Shown piece by piece: positions 9,504-21,250 of a stretch of 64,000 bases of DNA. This stretch comes from Heloderma charlesbogerti (taxonomy: Eukaryota; Chordata; Lepidosauria; Squamata; Helodermatidae). How positions within the stretch are numbered: the first letter of the stretch is position 1; every line of letters begins with the position of its first letter. The stretch is taken from NCBI GenBank assembly GCA_026122225.1, contig JANEZZ010002669.1, positions 310,001 through 374,000 on the forward strand. Direction: 5' to 3'. A model generated the notes under the pieces. The model had not been told where the DNA came from. It saw nothing but the letters and a program-made list of their open reading frames with translations, and did not search any database. Made by a program: the position numbers and the translations under genes.

Positions 9504-10280
9504 TTGGATTGGTCTGTAAATTACCTCCCTTGTAACAATTCTACCACACAGGATAGGGAAGGGGAAATTGATCTTGCAACAGAAATTGCCCAAGCCAACA
9601 TCACACATGCTGCAAGTACAAAAGAGTCCCCTCCTGTGTGGCTGGGAGATAACCATAGGACCTCTCTGTTTACTCTTGAATCTTCCCCTGTCCTAACGGT
9701 GGAAATTCCTCCATTGGTGAAGAGTGAGCTTAAAGTGGGAATGGATCCCACTGAAGATTTAAACCCTATCACTCACTTTAAGAACCAGATAGATTTCATC
9801 ATTGAAGACCTGGACTTAACAAAGAAATTTTTGGCAGAATGTTACAGTTTGTTAACTACCATGGCTGAAATATATAAGAACTTTGAGGTCTCAGTGGACA
9901 CCCTCTCAAAAGGCGAAGTTATAAATGATCGACTCCCTTCTAAAATAGGTCAAAAAAAGGGCACAGTTAACAAACAGCTTAATAAAGTAAAGAAGAATCA
10001 TCAAACTAGGAAGATAGATAAAAGAAAGTCTAAAAATGTTAAAACCTTTAGGAACGGTAAGAAAACATCCCAACACTACAATAAAATGAATTCCCGCAAA
10101 CTTTTCAAATTATTAGATGATTTCCTCCCAAAGTCACCAAAACATCAGCAGCAGCAAAGAAAGAAGCTTAAGACATCATTATCTAAAAGAGCATCTGCTG
10201 CTGCTAAGGGATTATTGAAACAACCTTTAACTGAGACCCCTGAGAGCAGGATTCCTGCTCTCTTTCTGTACAAGATGTAA
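9504..10280 (+). pseudogene. LINE ORF1-like protein, N-terminal part
   Basis: Open frame of 258 residues. The N-terminal half is acidic, and the region of about residues 150-240 is very rich in lysine and arginine, as expected for a nucleic-acid-binding ORF1 protein. No CCHC zinc knuckle is visible. Related reading continues past the stop in another frame at about 10281-10603 and then in 10650-11717, so the original ORF1 was probably one longer protein broken by frameshifts. Position upstream of the endonuclease/RT ORF supports ORF1. No catalytic function is claimed. Confidence 0.55.
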
Positions 10281-10649
10281 TACAAGATCCATGGCAGCAT
10301 GTACTTGTCCTTGGGACGGACTTAAAGATCAAAAACCCAAATGGAACGCATCGAAGAATTAAGCCAAAGATAAATAAAAAATGGTGTTTAGTTCTAAGCT
10401 GCCAAAAGTTGGTTTTTTCAAATTTCCCAAAGCCCAAAGGCGCACTTTCTCAAATAGAACGTAAAATGCACTTCCTTCAGTTGGTTGATAAAGTAACTCC
10501 GCAGCTCATTAATTTGGATGAGATACTAAATATAAAGTATTTGTCTTATGATTATCGTCATGCCCGCTCTGTGGTGACTTTTAGTTCTTGGCATATGTTT
10601 TGAAGAACATATATGCTAAAAAAGGGATTATCTAAAACTGGGACTGTTT

Positions 10650-11717
10650 GTGTCTAGATTTTTCGAAAATAATAACATAATGGCTATATACCATAAGGAT
10701 CCAGGATCATTACTCACCACTTGTAATACTGAGAAGTTAATCTGTTTAGAATATTTTTGGTACCAGTGCCATCCTCTTTACCCAAATACGTCAAATATGT
10801 TAGAAGAAGAACACTTAGCCCTTCGAAAGCAGAACACCCCCGTAGAAGAAGTGTTCCTTCTTCACACCCAAGCCCCAGATACAGCTCCACCAGTATGGGA
10901 AGAGCTGCTAGAGATAACACATAGTCAGCACCATCTTGACCTGCAGTGCAGGGAGGAGGATAAATCTCTATTTCCCCTAAATGAAGAATGTACATTTGAA
11001 GAGGAACTCTTCCCTGAAGTGTGTAAGCTGTTGAAAAGCTTTGATGCTGTTCCAGGGTGGGATCAACAGGCGATTTTAATGAGACTATCCTCTTTACAAA
11101 AATTATTAACATCCAAGCATCATCAGGGCACTGGGACTTCTCTGAGTAATCCTCTTCCAGTTGGCCATCCCCCACAACAAGCAGAAGTGGTCTCAAGCAA
11201 GAGAGAGACTAATCCATCTAGGAGGTTGTTCACAATGGGAGAATGTAGGCCCCCTTCCCCCAATCTCCTGGAGGACAAATGTGGGGAGGAAAAGCCAGCA
11301 TATTTACAACCTTATCAAGAGGATTTATTCAAACCATTCTCTGGTATACATGATACAGGTATTGCCAACTCTGCCCCTTCAAAGGGTCCAGATTTAGTCC
11401 GGCAGGGCTATTTTCAAAACAAACTCCAAAGTGTTGTGGCAGAAGTTAATCCACTGTCTACCCCTTTTGTGCCTGCAATAAGAGATAAAATTACTGCCCA
11501 TTTACTGACTCCAGCTATACTACATGCTGCTCAAAATTGTATAGTTGAAGACCATGCCATAGGAGTAGACCCTCTATGTGAATATCACCAACCTGTACCT
11601 AATAAAAGTCCATCAAAGGGCAGAAACTATAGAAAAGAAGCCACAGATGTTGAGCGTAATAGAGAGATACCTGGTAAACCTGCCCCTAGCATGTCTGAAG
11701 AGGTAGAGCAGTGTTGA
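10650..11717 (+). pseudogene. LINE ORF1-like protein, C-terminal part
   Basis: Open frame of 355 residues ending 30 bases before the endonuclease frame. Composition is acidic and proline-rich with no recognised motif. The preceding stretch (10409-10603) reads like a possible RNA-recognition fold in a different frame (VVTFSSW near its end), but this is weak. The close spacing to ORF2 fits the ORF1-ORF2 layout of two-ORF LINEs. It could alternatively be a second accessory ORF. Confidence 0.45.
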
Positions 11718-11747
11718 CTACCCACCCATCCTCACTCTAAACATGCT

Positions 11748-13048
11748 ATGTTGATGAAGATTCTCTCCTGGAATGTTGCAGGTTGGACCTCTAAACTAGC
11801 AGATGAGAACTTTAAAGAATGCTGTGCCCAATTTCAAATCACTCTTATTCAAGAATCCTGGGTCACATTAACAACTTTTCCCTCTCTACCTGGGTATGTT
11901 CCCTATTCCTCACCTGCAATTAAAGTAGAAAATAAAGGGTGTCCAAGAGGTGGTCTTGCCACCCTGGTCTCAGTTGACTTTAACCCAATTATATCATCTG
12001 TTGATATAGGCTTTACTAACAATATCAAAACCCTCCCAATTGCCTGGACATCTGGTTTAAAATTTTTTCCTGATTAATATTTACTGTCCCCCATATAATT
12101 TAAAGCACGAGGGATCCCAAATTTGGTCAGATTTAGATCATGTACTTACTTTTTTATTTGACACTAGTGTCGACCCTCTAATTATATTAGCAGGAGACAT
12201 GAATGCCAGAATTGGGCAAAATAACAAAAAGATAGGATAAAAGTTGGGATTAAGCCCTGAAGAGCTCACCCATCTCCCCACCAGGAACTCTAAAGATTCT
12301 GGGATTAATAAAGCTGGCCAATTATTATTTGCCCTTGTTCTTAAATTCCATCTACATATTTGTAATGGGAAGGATGGAGATTATGATACTGATTCATATA
12401 CATATATTGGACCGAGGGGCAAGAGTGTGTTGGATCCTCTCTCAACCAGTTGCAGCCCATTTTCTGAACATCAAGGTTGCCATCAGGCCAGAAAGTGATC
12501 ATATGCCAATCCAACTCTCTCTTTCTTTGACCACGGGATCAATTCCCTTACCTACAATACCATCAGAAAATCTGACTGTTCAAGGTGAAAGACATATACA
12601 GTGGAATGGAAAGATCCAGGAAGAGATATCTCAATTCCTGGTGTCCCCTGGAATGCTGTTACTAAGAGATAAACTTCTGGCTGCTGGAGATCCCCTAGTA
12701 ATCTTCGAGAAAATAGTTCAAATAATTAGACCTTTATTAGTCACCTCTAAAGCTATCGATTCACTGAAACCTCCTAATAGAGGTTGGTTTGATGCTCAGT
12801 GTGTATCCCAAAAGCATACTCTAGCAAAGGCCATAAGAAAACTGAGGCGTGAGGACTCTGTTGAAAATTTTACTTGTTTTATATTTCTCCAAAGAAAATA
12901 TAAAAATATGTCACGCTCAAAAAATAATGAATACATGCCCAAATCATGGATGGAATTGGGCCTGGCGGCTATAGAAAGGGACTCATCCCAATTTGGGGCT
13001 TTAGTAACCAAAGGACTCCATGGTCTTAGTAGCCCTATTGACAACTGA
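11748..13048 (+). pseudogene. LINE ORF2: AP endonuclease domain, frameshifted
   Basis: The frame opens with ILSWNVAGW and LIQESW, the N and E motifs of apurinic-type LINE endonucleases. These nick the target to prime reverse transcription. The rest is recoverable only by changing frame. NIYCPP and LAGDMNARIG lie at about 12075-12225, and SDHMPIQLSL at about 12496-12525. Order and spacing fit an EN domain of about 230 residues. A stop near 12238 and at least two frame changes show the copy is inactive. The frame 12329-13048 then runs into the EN-RT linker. Confidence 0.75.
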
Positions 13049-13348
13049 ATTACATCGATGCAGTGACACACCTATTTTTCTGCACTCTACAGTCACTCCT
13101 CACCTTGGAGTGCCACAGCCCTACTATATAATACAAAACTCATGTTGCCCCCTCATTGTCTTGAATGGGATCCAGTTACTCCAGATGAGATAAAAGGCTT
13201 AATGAAGTCCCTTCCCTACAAAAAAAGCGCCTGGTGAGGATATGCTCCCCAGAGAATTGCCAGAGCAAATTCTGATTGGTGGTGTCCATTCCTCATCACC
13301 ATATTCACTTTTATAAATTCTCATGGGAAAGCTCCTCAGGGCTGGGGG

Positions 13349-14575
13349 GTGAGTATCATGGTCCCAATTCATAAGAAAGGCTTCAAGTCCGATCCAAAGA
13401 ACTTTAGACCAATTAGTCTGCTAAGTATCATCTCTAGATTATACACCAAATATCTACTACGCAGACTAGAGTCTTGGGCTGCTGAAAACTCAATCATTGC
13501 TGAACAACAGGCAGGGTTTAGAAAGTGGAAAGTCCACAATAGACCAATGCTTTGTTCTTCACCATCTGATTCAAAAATACTCTCAACATGGTAGAAAAGA
13601 ACTATGCACCGCTTTTGTGGACTTCAGCTCAGTGTTTGATCTTATCGATAGAAGTCGCCTATGGGAAAAGTTATCTACCACAAATACTGACAGAAGGTTG
13701 CTCTATTTAATTAAAATGTTCCACTCTAATACCTCTCTCAGGGTCAGACTTGGGGCAAATGGCCTGCTTTCAGAAAGCATCTTGACCAAAAGAGGTGTAC
13801 GTCATGGCTGCCTTTTGGCTCCCTTCCTGTTCAATTTTTATATAAACAATATCGTTCAAGAACTGAGCGGCTTGGAATTCTTTCCTGCCACAATTCTGGA
13901 CGTAAAACTCTCAATCCTTCTGTATGCTGATGACATTGTCATTTCTTCAACTACACTCATTGGGATGCGGAGACTATTGACTGAACTGAACAAGTTCTGT
14001 ACAAATGAACATCTAATAATCATTCCAAAACTAACGTGGTAGTTTTTGGAAATAAGAAAAAAATACATACATGGAAACTGGATAATAAACCCATTGACCA
14101 ACAGCACAGTTTTAAATATCTAGGACTTGGGTTTAATGCTCTTCTTTCATGGAAATGCCACTTGGAGGCTGCTAAGTGGAAGACCTCCCACTCCATATAT
14201 TCTCTGATGCATTTCGTTAAATCTCAAGGGGGAAGCCTGGTTACACCAGCAATTGAGATATTTCTGAGGAAGATATTGCCCCGATTGCTGTCTGGTGCGG
14301 AGATCTGGGGATATACCAATGTTTATATCCTAGAGGTGGTGCAGAACTCCTTCATGAGATCCCTTCTAGCTGTCCCCCAAGCTACACCAGCCCCATATTG
14401 CAGGCAGAGACAGGGATACTCCCTATTGAAGCACAGGGCATGCCGCACTTGCTCTGTACTGGCTGAAGGTGTCGTGCAGTGCATGACTCCCGCTCACCTA
14501 AAAAGTGTCTTTAGAACAACTGCAAACACCAACACAAAATTCTTGGGTACAGTCTGTAAAACACATTTTATATAA
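13349..14575 (+). pseudogene. LINE ORF2: reverse transcriptase domain, frameshifted
   Basis: RT motifs are legible across three frames: IHKKG...FRPISLLS (13370-13425), QAGFR (13508-13522), FVDFSSVFD (motif A, near 13615), RGVRHGCLLAPFLFN (motif B, near 13790-13835) and LLYADDIVIS (motif C, catalytic YADD at 13922-13933). The thumb/connection part continues as FKYLG near 14110 to 14575. Frame breaks near 13540 and 14040 split what was one protein. The catalytic aspartates survive, but the frame does not. Confidence 0.85.
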
Positions 14576-15020
14576 CTATGGGATTAGTACAGATGTTTTA
14601 CCCTCTTCTAACACTGACAGAGTAAAACAGCTCTACAAGGAAATAATTTCCCTATATGCCAACGTCGAGATCTACATTCCATCTCCAATATGTCATACTC
14701 GACCTGGTATCCCCTGTATAAACCAATGTATGGCTTGGAGTGCTACTTCACTCTGCTCACTGTTGCTCCCCTAAGAAAATCATTTACAGCCCTGAGAGTA
14801 CAGAGCATGCCCTCTGCTTTCCTGGATGGAAGATTTTAAAAAGTCATATTCCATCTACGACTTCGTATATGCGAGTCCGGTGAGGTTGAGGATATTGATC
14901 ACTATCTCCTTCGTTGCCCCCTCTATGAGTCCCCGAGAGCCAAATTCCTCCAGTATACTCTTAATTCTTTGGAAAATAGATCCCCTATGGAACAGGTTTG
15001 CTCTTTGCTGGCAGAGAGAG

Positions 15021-15103
15021 GAGGACAGGAAGGCCTGGCGTGCTATGGTCCATGGGGTCACAAAGAGTCGGACACGACTTAACGACTGAACAACAACAAC
15101 AGT
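15021..15103 (+). mobile_element. BovB 3' tail nested in the LINE
   Basis: About 83 bases are nearly identical to the 3' end of the BovB at 21251-24470 in reverse orientation (AGGACAGGAAGGCCTGGCGT through GGACACGACT to an ACAAC repeat). Removing it rejoins the host LINE frame as AERG then DNYITLQ. So it is a severely 5'-truncated BovB insertion into ORF2. No clear TSD was found. Confidence 0.85.
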
Positions 15104-15154
15104 GATAATTATATTACGCTACAGGTCACCAAATTTGCTTGAACTTCCAGGAAG

Positions 15155-15293
15155 CTGAGGGCAAGGCTTTTGTATATTTTCATATGTTTTAACTGTATTT
15201 GTTTTAATTTTTGTAAGCTGCCTTGTGTCCTAGTACTGGGGAAAAGGCGGGGTATAAATAATAATAATAATAACAATAATAATAATAATTTAA
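15155..15293 (+). mobile_element. L2-type LINE/SINE tail with (ATA)n
   Basis: TTTGTAAGCTGCCTTGTGTC followed by GGGGAAAAGGCGGGGTATAAATA and an ATA repeat is the typical 3' end of L2-group elements in reptiles. It lies inside the 3' part of the older LINE. The left boundary is approximate. Confidence 0.65.
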
Positions 15294-15513
15294 CTGCTCT
15301 TGCCAGCCAATCTTAGAGGAAGGCTTGTTCCTACCATATTGTCCTGGGGGGAAGTGTCATTTTCTTGTTTTATTATAAATATTTTAATTCTCCTCCTTTG
15401 TATTCTTACTGTAATGTATTTTATCTGGGGGGTTTTCTTGTTTTTTTAATTGTTATTTTAACTTGAAATTGTGATGGCCTTTGGCTTTAAACAATAAAGA
15501 TTTGTACTTGTAC

Positions 15514-17631
15514 ATTTGAGGATTGTTGCTAGAGTAGTGAAGCTTTAGTACAACCACAGACAGCTGAAATAAATGACTGAACTGTGGGAGCAAGTTTAAA
15601 GATTTGGGGGATGTTGCATCATTTAATGTAGCGTAAGGAAATTTGTTCTTTTTTGTTTTATGTTTTACATATTTTACCAAACACACACACACACACACAC
15701 ACACGGCTCTAATACAGAGGAAGCTTTTTAAAACTGAGCAAAAAAGATTCTCTTCTCTCCTGGATGAGACCTAAAAGAAACATATTGATTGCCCACTAAG
15801 TTATTTGATCAATGCCTGTCTCTCTTTTATGCTATACATCATGTATTGTATTTCAGCTGTGCTATGTACTTTGTGCAATTTTGTATATTTGCTGTACTTG
15901 GAAAATTGTAAAGTTGAGACCACCTCTAGACTAATGCAGTGGCTTTGAAAAAACAAAAGAATATACATGCAATATGTAATTAGTCCTTGAATTTCATTGC
16001 CCTGGAGGCCAGTTCCCAGAGGAAAGATCCCATCAACAGCTGCTTAATTCTTGCATAATTCATGTACAGCAACTGTTGCTAGTCACCACTAGAAGCAAGG
16101 GACTAGCATTGATCTAGTTCTGCAGCAGCAGATCTTGGAGTTTGCTGATAACTCTATTCCTCATTTGTCAGTGGGATGTGGGTGAGACAATTCAGTGACA
16201 TGACATTTCTGTCTTGTCCAAAATGTGAAGGACCTGTTAATGCCTAGTGACTAATGGACAAAGGCTTGAATACACTTTATGGGTCTTACCCCAAAGCCCA
16301 AAGTAGATTAGCTTTGCCATACTGTTGCAGCTGTGTATTATTCTGTTAACCTAGAGCAGGGGTAGCCACCGTCTCTTTACTTGAAGGTTGCTCTCTTCTC
16401 CAAACAGAGGTCCAAGGCCCAGAGGTGTCTTTTATTGTGCATACTGACACCTCCCTGGTTGGGCTGTATGGTGAAGCTGTTGCCATCTGCCAGCAGGGAG
16501 TTTTGGAGCATATACATTCAGGCTTAGTATTGTAGACAAATATCTGCATGTGCAGAGTGCATATGTCTTACATACAAAATGAAAAGGAATTATGTAACCA
16601 ATGAAATATATGAGCAGAATCTAACTAGTCCTGCCCACCAATGGAAGGATTCCATCATTGGAACGGGGGGGGGGGGCATGATTTTAAGTGTTTGCATGGG
16701 AGGGGGCTGCAGGAGGCTACAGAAGGAAGGGGAGTCATTGAAAATCGTGATCCTCCCTGTTCTGCTAACTGAAGCCTCACATCATTGGATGGCATTCATT
16801 GGATTCTGCCCATATTTGTTTCTTACAACCTAAAAACAATTTTCTTTTCCTTATGTGAAAAAGTATGAGCTAACCTTTCACCACCCTGCCAGTAATATTG
16901 GGAAGATCTGTCATGGGCCAGATAAATATGGTCTGGAGGGCTGAACTGCTAGTTTGCTATTCCAGTCATAGACATAGGCTGGATTCTTGCATTCCTTTAG
17001 CGGTCAGGTGTCCTGCAGTGTATTTCTAGACGGTACTTTGAGCACAGGTTGTCAATACACCAGTGTTTCTAGCATTCCATTACATAGCAGAGATTCAGAA
17101 GGAGTGATTCTTGCATCTGTAATCCTTGCTCCTAAGTAATGTTGGATTTAGCTTACAGTTACACAGTATGCTGTGATTCTACCCCATCTTTTCTGTAAAA
17201 CACTCTCAGAGCTATACATATGAATGCTTCAGATTCTTACTGGATCTCACCTCTGCAATATCATACTGTTAATGTAATTGCTCGTGTTTTCCCCTGCTGG
17301 ATTGATATCTGATTCAGCTCCAATTTGGGTGCACAAATAGATGCAATCAGATTTCTTTGTGCCCCCTGTCAGTCTCCTCTTACTGTATATGTTGATGTCA
17401 AATATTGTACCAGACTAGAAGGCAGTTTTCTGTTTGTGCTATTAGCAGACAATAAGATTTGAAGCTTCACAACTTCAAATCTTCGAAGATCATGCCTGAA
17501 TTAGGAAAAAAAAAAAAAAAAAGCAGAGAAGCCCCAATTCTGCAAGGATAATGCCTTAATTTTAAAAAAAAACAAACATCCGGAGCGGGTGATAGGAGGG
17601 GGTAAAACTTAATCTCATTTGAAGGGATAGA
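15514..17631. other. Unassigned region (2.1 kb)
   Basis: No gene recognised. It contains a (CA)n run at 15680-15704, a G10 run near 16666-16675 and a poly(A) run at about 17505-17522. GCAGGGGTAGCCACC near 16356 resembles the start of a hAT MITE but has no partner. It may hold single-copy DNA. Confidence 0.45.
15680..15704. repeat. (CA)n microsatellite
   Basis: About 12 CA units. Confidence 0.95.
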
Positions 17632-17750
17632 ATAACCCCCTGCTCAGTGCAGGAAGCCCAATTCCCGGGCGGTCGCCCATCCAACTACTGACCAGGGTAG
17701 ACCCTGCTTAGCTTCCGAGATCAGACAAGCACATGCACATCCAGCCCTTT
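17632..17750 (-). mobile_element. 5S rRNA-derived SINE with CR1-like 3' tail
   Basis: On the minus strand this reads as the middle and 3' part of vertebrate 5S rRNA: TCTGATCTCGGAAGCTAAGC, then a TTGGATGGGCGACCGCC block. The internal Pol III control region (box A, intermediate element, box C) is recognisable. At its 3' end it switches to TTCCTGCACTGAGCAGGGGG, the CR1 3' UTR sequence also present at 177-196. The 42068-42222 copy has the same junction. After that the CR1 part is short and eroded. It is not a functional 5S gene, because the 5' region and terminator are absent. Confidence 0.85.
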
Positions 17751-19255
17751 GCTTGTTGCTGAAGAAATGGGGGCTGCTGAGGAAGCTGTGTGATCACTAG
17801 CCGGAAGAAGACATGGGGCCATCAAGAGCTGTGATTGGACAGGAGGGAAATACAAACACCACCGTATATGGACAGGCGGGGGAGGGGACTACGACCGAAT
17901 ATGGTAGCGAAGGCAGAAAATCAGAGCACATTAAGGGGAAATAACAGGATATTAGGGTATTGAAAGCAGGAGCATGGAAGTGGGAAATTCTAGTTCTAAT
18001 TCAAGGCAGGTACTGCATAGTGTGAAAGGCGGGCGGTGAAACCTCATTGGAAGCGGAAAAAGGCGGTAAGTGTAGATCCAGCCATAGTGTCTTTCAACCT
18101 GGGATTAGGCTATAGCCATCATGACTAGCAACCATGAAAAAACATCCTGAATTGTAGCCATGGAGTGAGTCTTAGAACGGAAGGAAATTATCTGGAGACA
18201 CCTTGAGTGATGCATAGGCATCAGAATGGCGGGGTAAAAAAAAACCTTATAAAATAAATAAAACAAAGATCAGCAGAAACTGGGCAGTTGCTGTACCATT
18301 CTGTTCCCTACTCCTGACCAATTCTGCTGCCAAATCCCATAAGGAGCAAAAGTCCTTCCCATTCACTTCACTGCTCAATAAACCACCCAAGGACCCTGTT
18401 GAGACCATAGACCCTTCCTTTCAAACATCGGGATATGCAAAGGCCCACAGGCCTCATCTCCTTGCAGCCCTAACAATGCAGGCGCTGGCTTTAGATGACA
18501 GTCCACTAATTAGCATCAGAAAGTGCTTGTCTTCTCAAGGGCTCCCTGTCAGAGAGCTGCTTCCCTCCTGGGCCTCTTTGCCTGGTGGAGTGCTTTGTTG
18601 TTCCAGAACTAGTCTCACGACCAATGTGTCATCCATGCCAATAAATGCCAGGTGTAGGCAGGGCCTGTGCTAATATTTATATAAAGTTGTGCACACCCGC
18701 AGAGGATATCTGGGCCTCTGTATGGTGGCAGGAGGCAGGCAGGGAGGTGGAGGTGGAGGTGGTGGAGGAGCACTCGTGTATCCCCATGGAACACACGTCT
18801 GAAGAGGGCTGCGGCATTTGATCAGCTTTTGCTGCCAGTGAACGGACATATTTGCCATGTGCTCGTTTTTCAGTGCAGGGGTATATAGGACAGACTGTGC
18901 AAAACCCAAAGCATAAAAGGGCAGAGATCCTCCTCAAGTCCTGATTCAAGGAAAGGCAATGCACACCCAGGAGACAATCAACACAGCTGTCGTTGTTTGC
19001 TTCCCTTGTCCGTGGTGTTTACTGACAGGTTCAAGGAAGCGGCTTCCTCTCCTTTCTCCATATTCACTTTTGAGCCTGCTAGTCTGAAACCCATCAACCA
19101 CCTGGGACTTGATCCATTCTACTGTGGACTCACTGCAGCGCCTGTGTGTGAAGGAGTCCCCAAAGGGCAGGGGTGCAGAACCAGTGGTCCTCAGCCTAAT
19201 TTCAAAGACCTCTGCAAGTTATCAGTTCAGACCTCTGTCAAGAACGATATGTTCC
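17751..19255. other. Unassigned region (1.5 kb)
   Basis: No repeat or gene recognised. A GGAGGTGGAGGTGGAGG purine tract lies near 18744-18768. Confidence 0.4.
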
Positions 19256-19560
19256 TCCCAGTGTGGCCATGTGCCCTATTTTACAGAGGACAGTCCTCTA
19301 TTTGAAGGTGCCCTCTCTATTATTTGAAGGAATGTCCAGTCCAAATCCAGTGTAAAGATAAAGCAGCGTGAGAAAAGAGAGCAGTGGGGCCCTCAAAAAT
19401 TAGCACTGGACAGCAGGCTGAGCAGGCACACGAGTCACCTGGTCACAGTCTTCCCCACTACAGAGAGATGGTGCATTTCTGTTTAAATGTTAATCATTAT
19501 TTCTAAATTTGCATCTATGCACAAAAAAACAGCAGATGTAAATTTTATTGAGCTCGATGT
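19256..19560 (+). repeat. Unclassified repeat, uninterrupted copy
   Basis: Second copy of the repeat at 3140-3299 plus 3568-3700. Shared blocks in order are GAGGACAGTCCTCTA, GAGAGCAGTGGGGCC, CCTGGTCACAGTCTTCCCC and TTTCTAAATTTGCATCTAT. No inverted ends, poly(A) or coding signal seen. Confidence 0.6.
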
Positions 19561-20580
19561 TCTTTTGGGGGGTGATGTATTTCCTCCTTTGGGGTGATGT
19601 GTAAGTGGCTCCCCTAGTCCTTCCCCCAGCATCCCACTGAGGGGAGAGAAAGAGGGAGGAAAAGAAAACAGAAAAAGGGGGGGTCAGAAAAAAAAACCTG
19701 CTTCTCCTATTTTTTCTAAGGAGGGGGGGTCCGTTTTTTTCCTAGTTTTTTTCAAGGCCTTCACATCTCTATATGAAAATTCACATCTCATATCAACATT
19801 CACAAGGACCGAGTTCCTGAAGCATCCCCATTTGAGACTAAGCATTAATGAAACGATCCCTTTTCCTGTGTGTCATTTCTCCTTTAAAGATTGCCTCTGC
19901 TCCAAGGTTAGGTTCAGTCCTCTCCCCACACTCCTCTGTCACCTACACCCACACACAGAGCCATTCATACAGCTCCTGCCTATAAAAGCTTAAAGTGTTC
20001 ACCTCTCTGCCCTGAACACCAGCAGAAACCAATTCATCCAGCAGCTTCCAACTGGCTAACGGGTGTGCAGGCAGGTTTTTTTTCCTTTTGTTTTCTTTTC
20101 TCTTGCCAATCTCAAGACTGAAGCAGCAGGAAACACCCACACGTTGCCCTTCAGGGCAACTTTAAAATCAGCATCACAGCACCCCTCCCATTGCAGGCTG
20201 CACTCAAACGCTGTCCTGGGAGCTGTTTCCCTGTTGATCTGTTGTTGCCTGCTCTGTGCCATTCAAGCTGTCCATTGTAACTGCCTGCCCAGCAAAGCAG
20301 GGCAAGGGAGATCTTGAGACTTTCAGCTACATGTAACATATTGCTAAAGAAACCTGTTGTCTTCTTACTGAGTCCCATTAGCCGCAAGTGCAGACCAAAT
20401 AGCACTAAATCCAGCCTCCTAAAAAGCATCCGTGATTTCCATGACACACTGTGATCACTTAAATAAATCGAGGCAGCCAGTCACCTTGCCATAGTCAGTA
20501 GCAGCTGAAGAATATGCAGGAGTGTGGAACCAGTGACCACTGCCAAATAAAAAGAAAATATAGGCTGATCCAAACAAATT
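19561..20580. other. Unassigned region (1 kb)
   Basis: No gene recognised. Purine-rich at 19630-19700 with short A and T runs. Confidence 0.4.
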
Positions 20581-20628
20581 AATGTGGTAGAGTCACCTGT
20601 TAATTAATTAATTAATGTGGTAGAGTCA
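20581..20628. repeat. 15-bp direct duplication
   Basis: AATGTGGTAGAGTCA occurs at 20581-20595 and again at 20614-20628, separated by an AATT-rich spacer. It lies just upstream of the Sauria SINE. Confidence 0.85.
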
Positions 20629-20636
20629 TTCTGAGT

Positions 20637-20988
20637 GGGCCGCGGTGGCTTAGTGGTTAAGACGCTGAACTGCAGACTGGAAGGTTGGCAGGTCAGCAGT
20701 TCGAGACCCGAGTGCTGCGTGACGGAGTGAGCTCCCGTCTTCAGTCCCAGCTTCTGCCAACCTAGCAGTTCGAAAGCAAGAAATTGCAAGTAGATAAATA
20801 GGTACGGCCTCGGCGGGAAAGGCAACAGCGTTCCGTGCACCTCGGTGTTCAGTCATGCCGGCCACATGACCACAGAAGTGTCTTCGGACAGCGCTGGCTC
20901 TTCGGCTTAGAAACGGGGATGAGCACCGCACCCTAGAGTCAGACACGACTGGTTGGGGACACCTTTACCTTTTACCTTTTGGGACTGT
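20637..20988 (+). mobile_element. Sauria SINE
   Basis: tRNA-derived head with an A box TGGCTTAGTGG at 20646-20656 and a B box AGTTCGAGACC at 20698-20708. A conserved body follows (GTGCACCTCGG, CCGGCCACATGACCACAG), then the tail AGAGTCAGACACGACTGG ending in a CTTTACCTTTTACCTTTT repeat. This is the squamate Sauria SINE. Its tail shares GAGTC.GACACGACT with the BovB tail 300 bases away, in agreement with mobilisation by BovB machinery. It looks full length and well preserved. Confidence 0.95.
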
Positions 20989-21079
20989 ATGACTTCAGAC
21001 TCTGGGTGAGAGGGAATCATGTTTTTGAATGCTCCCTTGTTTTTGAAGGTTTCCTCCATGTTCCATCTTTATCCTTTCA

Positions 21080-21238
21080 TACTCTTTTCTTTTCTTTTCC
21101 TTTTCTTTTTTCTTTTCTATCCTTGTGGAATGCCCTGCTTCCCAACTCATCTGTTTTTACATTTCAGCAACAAGCAACTGAAGACCCATCTCTTCTCTCA
21201 GGCTTTTTATCCCTCAATATTTCACCTCCCTCTACTCT
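21080..21238 (+). mobile_element. Degenerate L2-type ORF end
   Basis: Reading TGGAATGCCCTGCTTCCCAA onward gives LWNALLP..SSVFTFQQQ, and with one frame change THLFSQAF. This parallels LWNELPSEV...SFRHQVKTFLFSQAF in the L2 at 53348-54136. It is the BovB integration target. Confidence 0.5.
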
Positions 21239-21250
21239 CCTATGTCACAT

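Larger units (their letters stand above)
9504..15513 (+). mobile_element. Decayed two-ORF non-LTR retrotransposon (I/Vingi-like, tentative)
   Basis: An ORF1-like region, an AP-endonuclease and a reverse transcriptase lie in order on one strand. A 3' region ends in TTTAAACAATAAAG at about 15490-15505. Several frameshifts break the coding region, so it is dead. It is interrupted near 15021-15103 by a BovB 3' tail, and its 3' UTR (about 15180-15292) carries an L2-type tail with ATA repeats. The RT lacks RTE/BovB-type wording and looks closer to the I/Ingi/Vingi group, but clade assignment needs a profile search. Total length near 6 kb fits a near full-length copy. Confidence 0.8.

Noticed and set aside
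17632..17750. Functional 5S rRNA gene
   Set aside because: The 5' part is diverged, there is no terminator T-run in place, and CR1 sequence is fused to the 3' end, so it is a SINE.
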